Assembly: GCA_030632465.1 (NCBI GenBank)
Contig: DAOVUR010000121.1
Coordinates: 1 to 5,979, forward strand
DNA length: 5,979 nucleotides
Direction: 5' to 3'
DNA from: a bacterium
GTDB taxonomy: Bacteria > Verrucomicrobiota > Kiritimatiellia > UBA8416 > CAMZLY01
A program made the translations under genes and the position numbers. The notes beneath the pieces were generated by a model that searched no databases, had not been told where the DNA came from, and saw only the letters and a program-made list of their open reading frames with translations. The stretch's first letter is position 1, and the number at the start of each line of letters is the position of its first letter. Below are positions 1 to 5,237 of the stretch, piece after piece.

Positions 1-118
1 GAGATTGGCAATTCTTATTCACGTACAGCTTCCGTGCATTAAGACGCATACGAAATCATATATACAACCTCACCAGCGCACAATCTAAATAACCCAACAA
101 GCGTAGCGACGTTTACCC
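1..118. other. Left-edge segment, no assignable gene
   Basis: This is the short stretch downstream of the purD stop codon. All three plus-strand frames are open from the window edge for a short distance. The third frame runs from position 3 to a TAA at 90-92, which would leave a convergent neighbour ending 26 nt from the purD stop. On the minus strand a short frame opening with an ATG near position 50 also runs off the edge. None has enough residues for recognition, and I see no convincing terminator hairpin. The segment could be the tail of a rightward gene or the head of a leftward one. Confidence 0.3.
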
Positions 119-1384
119 CTAAAGTGCTTTCTTGCCAATATCAGTACGATACTGCGCCTGATCAAACTCAACATGAGTCAAAGCCTGATAAACCTTACCA
201 AGAGCACTCTGCAAATCTTTACCCAATGCCGTCAAGCCCAAGACTCTACCACCATTAGTTACAACATCATTATCCTTCATGACCGTTCCTGCATGAAAAA
301 CTAAGATATTGTCCTTCACAGCCTGTTCCTGTAAACCAGCTATAACATCACCTTTTCCATACGCGCCAGGATACCCACCAGCAGCCATAACCACACAAGC
401 ACAAGCCTCATCAGACCACTCAATCATATCATCACGTAAACCACCATCAACACAAGCCTGCAAAACAGGAACTAGGTCGCCCTTAATACGTGGAATAACC
501 ACTTGCGTCTCAGGATCACCAAAACGACAATTAAATTCTAATACCTTTATGCCATCTTTAGTAACCATTAAACCAGCATACATAACACCCTTATATGTAA
601 TCCCACGTTTCTTAAGCTCATCAAGCGTACGCTGAAACACCTCATCACGAACTACCGGCCAAAGATCATCAGTCATAATAGGTGCTGGTGAATACGCACC
701 CATACCACCAGTATTTGGACCTTTATCGCCATTAAAAGCCCGCTTGTGATCTTGCGATGATGATAACATCAGAATATTTTCACCATCAATTAATGCCAAA
801 ATAGAAACCTCTTCCCCCACCAGACACTCTTCTACAAGCAACTCGCTACCAGCATCACCAAACTCACGATCAACAAGAACATCATTAATAGCATCTTCTG
901 CATCTTTCTTATCAGCACAAATGTAAACGCCCTTACCAGCTGCTAATCCATCAGCCTTAATAACTACAGGGAAATCATGTTGAGCAACATAAGCACGGGC
1001 TTTATCAGCATCAGTAAAACTCTCCGAAGCTGCAGTCGGAACCCCACCAGCCTGCATAACATCTTTGGCAAATAGCTTACTACCTTCTAGCAGCGCCGCG
1101 GCCTTATTAGGCCCAAAGACAGCCAACCCTGCCTCATTAAAGCAGTCTGTTAGCCCAGCACAGAGTGGCACTTCAGGACCAACCACAGTAAGATCAGGCT
1201 TATTCTCAACCGCCCACTTCAATAAAGCTTCCACATCCTCGGCACTAATATCAAGATTGGTACAGATATCTAATGTGCCAGCATTACCAGGTGCACAAAA
1301 TATCTCAGGCTTACAACTATCACTCGCCAACTTCCACGCCAACGTATGCTCACGTCCACCACCACCAACAACAAGAATCTTCAT
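119..1384 (-). CDS. purD: Phosphoribosylamine-glycine ligase (GAR synthetase)
   Basis: This cytoplasmic enzyme catalyses the second step of de novo purine synthesis: ATP-dependent joining of glycine to 5-phosphoribosylamine to give GAR. The 421-residue product is full length for the family. It has the N-terminal GGGGREH loop (residues 7-13), the APGNAGT segment (31-37), VGPEVPL (68-74), the ATP-grasp region VIKADGLAAGKGV (141-153), and the GARS signature RFGDPETQ (287-294) preceded by the metal-site segment EFNC. The C-terminus ends in the usual YRTDIGKKAL. The ATG at 1384 is preceded by GGGGTGA four bases upstream and gives the canonical MKILVVGGGG start. It is divergent from the CBS-HEPN gene. 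No other purine gene is visible, so it appears to be its own transcription unit at the 5' end. Nothing is truncated or missing. Identification is secure from family motifs. Confidence 0.98.
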   Translation of the reverse strand: MKILVVGGGGREHTLAWKLASDSCKPEIFCAPGNAGTLDICTNLDISAEDVEALLKWAVENKPDLTVVGPEVPLCAGLTDCFNEAGLAVFGPNKAAALLEGSKLFAKDVMQAGGVPTAASESFTDADKARAYVAQHDFPVVIKADGLAAGKGVYICADKKDAEDAINDVLVDREFGDAGSELLVEECLVGEEVSILALIDGENILMLSSSQDHKRAFNGDKGPNTGGMGAYSPAPIMTDDLWPVVRDEVFQRTLDELKKRGITYKGVMYAGLMVTKDGIKVLEFNCRFGDPETQVVIPRIKGDLVPVLQACVDGGLRDDMIEWSDEACACVVMAAGGYPGAYGKGDVIAGLQEQAVKDNILVFHAGTVMKDNDVVTNGGRVLGLTALGKDLQSALGKVYQALTHVEFDQAQYRTDIGKKAL

Positions 1385-1423
1385 AAAATCACCCCATATA
1401 TTTTAACAAATCAGTAAATATTT

Positions 1424-1452
1424 AAAGTATCACGCCACCCTCTTCTGTTCAA
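1424..1452 (-). promoter_or_regulatory. Candidate sigma-70-type promoter of purD
   Basis: Read on the minus strand, TTGAAC (1452-1447, four of six consensus -35 bases) is followed after exactly 17 bp by TACTTT (1429-1424). The latter is a weak -10 box, but it is preceded by TGA, forming an extended -10. Transcription would begin about 1417, giving a leader of roughly 33 nt containing the Shine-Dalgarno sequence. This is a pattern match only. It does not use the strong hairpin at 1475-1496, which would lie upstream of the start site. No PurR-like operator was recognised. Confidence 0.3.
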
Positions 1453-1474
1453 TAGTAAAAATAGCGCACAAGTA

Positions 1475-1496
1475 AAACAGGCCTCCGAGCCTGTTT
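1475..1496. terminator. Strong hairpin between divergent genes, terminator-like
   Basis: A perfect 8-bp stem AAACAGGC/GCCTGTTT closes a 6-nt loop (CTCCGA). On the minus strand the stem is followed by TTTTACTT, and on the plus strand by TTTCGAT, so it resembles a factor-independent terminator, slightly better leftward. It is oddly placed because both flanking genes point away from it. It could end a small leftward transcript arising in 1497-1631, insulate the two promoters, or act in a long purD leader if transcription starts further upstream than proposed. Confidence 0.55.
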
Positions 1497-1617
1497 CGAT
1501 CAACCTAACAAAAACTTTCAACTTTTCAACCAGCCAACTGATTTCTCTTGCTTATAACCAGTTGACCTACTAGCATCACACATCAGATCTACTTACGCAG
1601 GCCTACAACCTAACAAA
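1478..1617. repeat. Split direct repeat CAGGCCT...CAACCTAACAAA
   Basis: CAACCTAACAAA occurs at 1501-1512 and again at 1606-1617. Each copy is preceded by CAGGCCT (1478-1484 and 1598-1604). The two parts are separated by 16 bp in the first copy and 1 bp in the second. The right copy ends just before the start of the CBS-HEPN gene, overlapping the GGAA at 1619-1622 only by adjacency. The duplication could be a pair of regulator sites, or the trace of a small tandem duplication or insertion. No element lies between the copies, so no mobile-element claim is made. Confidence 0.5.
1535..1564 (+). promoter_or_regulatory. Candidate -10 box flanked by inverted repeat, for CBS-HEPN gene
   Basis: TATAAC at 1553-1558 matches five of six -10 consensus bases, with a transcript start near 1565 and a leader of about 67 nt. 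No good -35 hexamer sits at the standard distance. The box lies between the arms of a 6-bp inverted repeat, CAACTG (1535-1540) and CAGTTG (1559-1564). AACCAG also occurs directly repeated at 1528-1533 and 1556-1561. Such an arrangement would suit a dimeric repressor, but six-base arms arise easily by chance. Confidence 0.22.
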
Positions 1618-1631
1618 TGGAACCTTAAATC

Positions 1632-2408
1632 ATGATTAACGCTAAAGAGACACCACTACAACTACGTATGGCTAGAATTCTTGATCAAGGATTCTCCGCA
1701 ATGGATATCGCCGAACCACTACCCTCGCTAGATGGTGATCAACCCGCATTGCGCGCAAAAGAATTCATGATAACCAATAAATTAGATATCCTAGGAGTAA
1801 GAAAAGATGCATCTATAATCGGCTATGTACTGCCAGCCGATCTCACCGACGGAACATGCTCAGAACATATACGTTCATTCGGGCATAATATAATTACTGA
1901 TTCAACATCTATTGCTGATGTCATAATACAACTGGCAGAACTAGACTTCACCTTTATCTCCATACTGGGAACTGTCAGCGCGATTATAACCAAAGACGAC
2001 ATCGATAAACCACCCGTCAGAATGTGGCTCTTCGGCATTGTAACAATTCTAGACATGTACATATCCCGACAAGTAGAAATCACCTTTCCTGATGATGAAT
2101 GGCAGGCAAAACTATCGCCTCAAAGATTGGAAAAAGCTATCAAACTGCAAGAGGAGCGATTAAGACGAAATCAACGAGCGCGTCTCATTGACTGCCTGCA
2201 ACTCACTGATAAAGCATATATTTTAGTAAAAGATCCAGCCAGCAAAGAGGACCTGAACTTCACATCAAAGCGAGATGCCGAACGCCAAATAAAAAGTTTT
2301 GAATCATTACGGAATAACCTAGCACATACTCAGAGCCTTACAACCTACGACTGGAAAACCATCGTAAGCCTAGCCGAACGACAAGATAAAATCCTGACAA
2401 GAGTATAA
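1632..2408 (+). CDS. CBS-pair protein with C-terminal HEPN-like domain
   Basis: This is a 258-residue, probably cytoplasmic protein of unknown physiological role, with no signal peptide. Residues about 20-75 and 78-128 read as two CBS-type repeats. Each has an alternating helix-strand pattern ending in a 'GYVLPADL' or 'SAIITKDDI' strand-turn. CBS pairs usually bind adenine nucleotides and control an attached domain. After a KPPVRMWLFG linker (126-135), residues about 160-258 are four predicted helices. The third ends in RNNLAH (R227 to H232), the R-x4-H pattern of HEPN domains, many of which are metal-independent RNases or their inactive relatives. The ATG is fixed by an in-frame TAA at 1626-1628, six bases upstream, and GGAA at 1619-1622 is a plausible ribosome site. 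The gene is divergent from purD and precedes the exporter on the same strand. The domain calls are my inference from motifs. The HEPN motif is clear, while the CBS repeats are more degenerate. Confidence 0.8.
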   Translation: MINAKETPLQLRMARILDQGFSAMDIAEPLPSLDGDQPALRAKEFMITNKLDILGVRKDASIIGYVLPADLTDGTCSEHIRSFGHNIITDSTSIADVIIQLAELDFTFISILGTVSAIITKDDIDKPPVRMWLFGIVTILDMYISRQVEITFPDDEWQAKLSPQRLEKAIKLQEERLRRNQRARLIDCLQLTDKAYILVKDPASKEDLNFTSKRDAERQIKSFESLRNNLAHTQSLTTYDWKTIVSLAERQDKILTRV

Positions 2409-2438
2409 TGGCTATATACTGTCATTCCTTTCTATTTT

Positions 2439-2493
2439 CATCTCGCAATTGTAACTCAATGCTGTTTTACTAGTGGAATAAACAATTGAGATG
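2439..2493. promoter_or_regulatory. Interrupted 12-bp inverted repeat upstream of exporter gene
   Basis: CATCTC-GC-AATTGT (2439-2452) pairs with ACAATTGAGATG (2482-2493) over 12 bp with a 2-nt bulge, enclosing a 29-nt loop. Each arm contains the palindrome CAATTG (2446-2451 and 2483-2488). No T-run follows the right arm, so it is not a classical terminator of the CBS-HEPN gene. It lies 47 bp before the exporter start. A paired operator site or an mRNA-leader structure are both possible. Confidence 0.35.
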
Positions 2494-2540
2494 TTGCACA
2501 GATACCCTAGCGACCACTCATCATGACAGGAATAATATAA

Positions 2541-3491
2541 ATGATTATCGATTTCTTCTTAAACAATTGGATAATGGCTATTGGCAGCATGATCTTAGGC
2601 GCATGCTCAGGTATTCTAAGTGGTCTATTCGGCGTTGGCGGTGGATTCATAATTGCACCAGCTTTAAACATTTTTCTTGGCCTACCTTACAATCTCGCAA
2701 TTGGTACCAGTACATGCCAGATTATTGGTGCATCCGGCATAACCCTCTACCGCCGCGCCAAAGCACTATCATCCAGCATATATATTGCCGCACTCATCAG
2801 TATTGGCGTGCCATTTGGAGCCTTCTTCGGTGTAAGAATCGTCACCAAAACAAAAGATTTAGGCATAATAAACATTGCAAATAAAGCTCTACCAGCCCAG
2901 GACTTCTATTTTTCTTCTCTATTCTTCATTGTTCTTTTTCTCATCACTGCATGGCTATTTTTTGACAACTTCTATCTACGCCGCCATAAAACCGAGGAAG
3001 ATGATGATGATAAAGGTTACCTCGCCTGGATGAAAATACCGCCAATGAGAACTTTCCATAGCATCCCGCACGGCCAGTTCAGTGTAACACTACTAATTCT
3101 TATTGGCTTTGGTATAGGGTTTCTACGCGGATTACTTGGTATTGGCGGAGTAGTTATAATGCCAGTACTTTTCTACCTAGTTGGGCAGAAGACAAAATAC
3201 GCCACTCTAACATCAACCATTCTCGTATTCGTCTCTGCAGTTCTGTCATCCATTCTGCACGGCGTTAATAATAACATAAACTATACGATGGTAATCTTTC
3301 TTGTATGCGGCGCTATTATCGGTTCAAGAATAGGAGTTGCACTACATCATAAGATATCAGGGAAATCGATCAGGAAATACTTTGCATTTGTAGTGCTTAC
3401 TGCTGTCATTATGATCGGGATCAAATTAACCTTAACTATCAGCAAAGCACCCGACTACACTGACGCCCCCAGCATTAGCGCCACACCATAA
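2541..3491 (+). CDS. TauE/SafE family membrane transport protein
   Basis: This 316-residue inner-membrane protein is of the TauE/SafE (formerly DUF81) family. Characterised members export sulfite, sulfoacetate or related organosulfur anions, but most members are uncharacterised, so the substrate here is unknown. The family's internal duplication is plain: GILSGLFGVGGG (residues 24-35) and GFLRGLLGIGG (193-203) are equivalent loops, followed by IIAPAL and VIMPVL. The polar sequences GTSTCQ (55-60) and TLTSTI (222-227) occupy matching places. About eight hydrophobic segments are visible, four in each half. They are separated by a hydrophilic cytoplasmic loop (about 145-180) containing the acidic run EEDDDD. 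The start is fixed by an in-frame TAA directly before the ATG, and CAGGA (2527-2531) provides the ribosome site. It lies 132 bp downstream of the CBS-HEPN gene and may or may not be co-transcribed with it. No sulfur-metabolism genes are nearby. Confidence 0.93.
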   Translation: MIIDFFLNNWIMAIGSMILGACSGILSGLFGVGGGFIIAPALNIFLGLPYNLAIGTSTCQIIGASGITLYRRAKALSSSIYIAALISIGVPFGAFFGVRIVTKTKDLGIINIANKALPAQDFYFSSLFFIVLFLITAWLFFDNFYLRRHKTEEDDDDKGYLAWMKIPPMRTFHSIPHGQFSVTLLILIGFGIGFLRGLLGIGGVVIMPVLFYLVGQKTKYATLTSTILVFVSAVLSSILHGVNNNINYTMVIFLVCGAIIGSRIGVALHHKISGKSIRKYFAFVVLTAVIMIGIKLTLTISKAPDYTDAPSISATP

Positions 3492-3495
3492 CCGT

Positions 3496-4341
3496 CTATT
3501 CAAAACCCAAAACATGATCACGGTAGTTAAGCGTAATTTTAAACTTGGATAAAAAGGGATAGCCTACAATAGCATCATAACCAGAATTAAGGCTCGCCTC
3601 ACCTACAGGACTATGAATCACCGCCTGAATATCTTTCACCTCTACACCACCTAATTTCACGCTATCTAACGTAACAAACTTAGGCGCCGCCTTCGCACCA
3701 CCCCGTGATGATGCTAATTTTAGTTTAACTGATACTTTTGGTAATATAACAACTTCAGCAGATCCTGTATCAACGAGCAGTCGTAACGGAACTCCATTAA
3801 TCTCGCCTTTAGCATGAATCAACCCCTGCTTAACCTGAAACGGCACCATATATACACCATTTTTCTCTCCATACTTCTTTCGCACTGCAGGTACTTTTGA
3901 TAAAGCAGAAAACGTTACCTTTTTAAAAGGATAATCAATAGTGGTAATAAAACGTGATAGAAAAGTATAACCTATAATGCCGTGATAATTAATACCCTGA
4001 TTAAGACGAAGCGGTAATGCCTGCGGCGGATCATAAATATATACAGTAAGATTTTTTACTACAGCACTACCAACAGCTATTGAATCAATTTTACCCTTCA
4101 GCAGAGATATAGATCGATAACTCTTTATACCCAGCCGCGACGCGGTAGGCGGAGTTACTAAAGTTTGGGATGCACCACTATCAAGAATAAAACTAAATGG
4201 GCCAGCATCATTGATCATCGCCTTCACAAACATCACGCGCCCAGCCACAGTGAAAGGAACATCATCAGTAGCAGCATGCAACAACCCGCTCCACAAGCAG
4301 AGCAACATGCAAATAGTTAGTAGCTGTTCTTTTTTTACCAT
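3496..4341 (-). CDS. Exported two-lobed retropepsin-like aspartic protease
   Basis: This is a predicted secreted or periplasmic protease of clan AA, 281 residues. Residues 1-23 form a signal peptide (KK, hydrophobic core, cleavage after LHA). The mature part contains two homologous lobes. Lobe one has FILDSGASQTLV (D54) and later GIIGYTFLSRF (121-131). Lobe two has LLVDTGSAEVVILP (D191) and later AIVGYPFLSKF (257-267). Both catalytic Asp-Ser/Thr-Gly triads and both hydrophobic-hydrophobic-Gly motifs are intact, so one chain should supply both halves of an active site. Viral retropepsins instead assemble from two identical chains. The start is fixed by an in-frame TAA immediately upstream. The ribosome site is weak (AGTGA), consistent with translational coupling to the ankyrin gene 17 nt upstream. 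The stop lies 4 bp from that of the convergent exporter. The substrate is unknown, and two lobes each binding a partner rather than cleaving it remains possible. Confidence 0.88.
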   Translation of the reverse strand: MVKKEQLLTICMLLCLWSGLLHAATDDVPFTVAGRVMFVKAMINDAGPFSFILDSGASQTLVTPPTASRLGIKSYRSISLLKGKIDSIAVGSAVVKNLTVYIYDPPQALPLRLNQGINYHGIIGYTFLSRFITTIDYPFKKVTFSALSKVPAVRKKYGEKNGVYMVPFQVKQGLIHAKGEINGVPLRLLVDTGSAEVVILPKVSVKLKLASSRGGAKAAPKFVTLDSVKLGGVEVKDIQAVIHSPVGEASLNSGYDAIVGYPFLSKFKITLNYRDHVLGFE

Positions 4342-4358
4342 TTACTGTTCACTAACAA

Positions 4359-5144
4359 TTATCTCGCACCATATTTAGTGAGTAACACCACAATATCACG
4401 CTGCTGTTGTATAGATGCCAGCATAAGAGGAGTTACGCCATAACTATCCGTACTATGGATGGTTGCTTTGTTTTCTGCCAACAATTTCACAACATCCTTA
4501 TGTCCACTATTAACCGCATACATCAATGCCGACTGCCCATCTTTATTCGTCTTGTTAACAGAAGCTTTATTAGCTAAAAGCAACTTCACCGTAGACGTAT
4601 TACCATTACGCGCAGCATACATTAACGCTGTAGAATTATTTTTGGAGGAAGAATCAACATAAGCTTTTTTAGCTAGTAACATCGTCACAACATCATCAAA
4701 ACCACCAGCAGCAGCACCCATCAAGGCAGTTGCACCAAACTTATTTCGAGCATTAACCGATGAACCACGCTTTAACAGCCGCTGAACCTCTACCTTATCC
4801 CCGCTAGTAGCAGCCAGCATCATATCCGTATTCCCATGTAGAACCTTATGCTCCTTATTAGGCAATGCACGGGTATCCATAGCATAAGTTGCAGTCATCG
4901 CCTCAACTGTTAATATTGCCCCAGTTTCACGAGTCACAAAATCACCTGGTACAGAAACTACAGAGCCCCCACTTACAAAACTACCATTCCCGCCCCCAAC
5001 TCCAACAGCAACACCCCCCGCTGACATTACGTCAAATGATGTTGGATAAATATACTCCTTAACAACCTTAATCTCTGCCGCCGTAACATTTATAACGCTA
5101 CTAATAATAACCAAAACAGCTATAGCCAATCTATAAGAATTCAT
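4359..5144 (-). CDS. Exported ankyrin-repeat protein with secretin-like N-terminal segment
   Basis: The 261-residue product is a predicted periplasmic or outer-envelope protein. Residues 1-23 are a signal peptide ending NVTAA. Residues about 24-88 carry KVVKEYIYPTSF, a Gly/Ser/Val-rich stretch, then FVTRETGAILTVE (69-81). This recalls a short segment of secretin-like proteins in PVC bacteria, without the rest of the secretin. Residues about 103-261 hold five ankyrin repeats of roughly 33 residues (e.g. TALMYAARNGNTSTVKLLL). The repeats would form a protein-binding surface, possibly presented outside the cytoplasm. The start is set at the ATG at 5144 because GGAGA lies six bases upstream. An in-frame TTG two codons earlier touches that GGAGA and is unsuitable. 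It is the first gene of a likely two-gene unit with the protease downstream. The ankyrin and signal peptide calls are secure. The secretin resemblance is from memory and needs a profile search. Confidence 0.88.
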   Translation of the reverse strand: MNSYRLAIAVLVIISSVINVTAAEIKVVKEYIYPTSFDVMSAGGVAVGVGGGNGSFVSGGSVVSVPGDFVTRETGAILTVEAMTATYAMDTRALPNKEHKVLHGNTDMMLAATSGDKVEVQRLLKRGSSVNARNKFGATALMGAAAGGFDDVVTMLLAKKAYVDSSSKNNSTALMYAARNGNTSTVKLLLANKASVNKTNKDGQSALMYAVNSGHKDVVKLLAENKATIHSTDSYGVTPLMLASIQQQRDIVVLLTKYGAR

Positions 5145-5150
5145 AATCAA

Positions 5151-5155
5151 TCTCC
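5151..5155 (-). promoter_or_regulatory. Ribosome binding site of ankyrin gene
   Basis: On the minus strand GGAGA (5155-5151) stands six bases before the ATG at 5144. The alternative in-frame TTG (5150-5148) directly abuts this sequence, leaving no spacer. The site therefore decides in favour of the ATG. Confidence 0.75.
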
Positions 5156-5173
5156 AATTACATATTCTTAGTC

Positions 5174-5202
5174 ACAATACCATTATTAAGATAGTAAGAC
5201 AA
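5174..5202 (-). promoter_or_regulatory. Candidate promoter of ankyrin-protease unit
   Basis: On the minus strand TTGTCT (5202-5197) and TATTGT (5179-5174, four of six consensus bases) are separated by 17 bp. This places a transcript start near 5167 and a 5' leader of about 23 nt that includes the GGAGA ribosome site. The upstream edge almost touches the hairpin that follows the dehydrogenase gene. That fits a fresh start after termination. Support is by consensus and spacing only. Confidence 0.25.
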
Positions 5203-5204
5203 GT

Positions 5205-5232
5205 GCCCTTTTAAATCTGCTTAAGGGCTTTT
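5205..5232. terminator. Hairpin just past the dehydrogenase stop
   Basis: GCCCTT (5205-5210) pairs with AAGGGC (5223-5228). Two further A-T pairs form across a 2-nt bulge, leaving the 6-nt loop ATCTGC. The hairpin begins 9 nt after the dehydrogenase stop codon, the usual place for a terminator. However, the T-run (TTTT, 5229-5232) follows the stem on the plus strand. In the direction of the dehydrogenase transcript the stem is instead preceded by AAAA and followed by ACTTGTC. It may act weakly leftward or mainly stop antisense transcription. Confidence 0.5.
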
Positions 5233-5237
5233 CTAGA

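Noticed and set aside
309..635. Plus-strand open frame of 108 codons opposite purD
   Set aside because: It overlaps the conserved C-terminal half of purD and shows no recognisable protein features.
1065..1406. Plus-strand open frame of 113 codons opposite purD
   Set aside because: It lies wholly antisense to a well-conserved gene start, is rich in Ser, Pro and Ala as expected of a shadow frame, and has no family motif.
1485..1605. Insertion of a mobile element between direct repeats
   Set aside because: The interval is about 120 bp, has no transposase and no terminal inverted repeats, and the repeats differ in inner spacing.
2486..2884. Plus-strand open frame of 132 codons overlapping the exporter
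   Set aside because: It is out of frame with the exporter and is rich in His, Trp, Arg and Cys with no family pattern. The exporter frame has clear TauE/SafE motifs.
1632..5144. A defence island or toxin-antitoxin locus
   Set aside because: Apart from one HEPN-like domain there is no nuclease, helicase, methylase, antitoxin or mobile-element gene, and housekeeping purD is adjacent.
5145..5150. TTG start for the ankyrin gene two codons upstream
   Set aside because: It touches the GGAGA ribosome site, whereas the ATG at 5144 has a normal six-base spacing.
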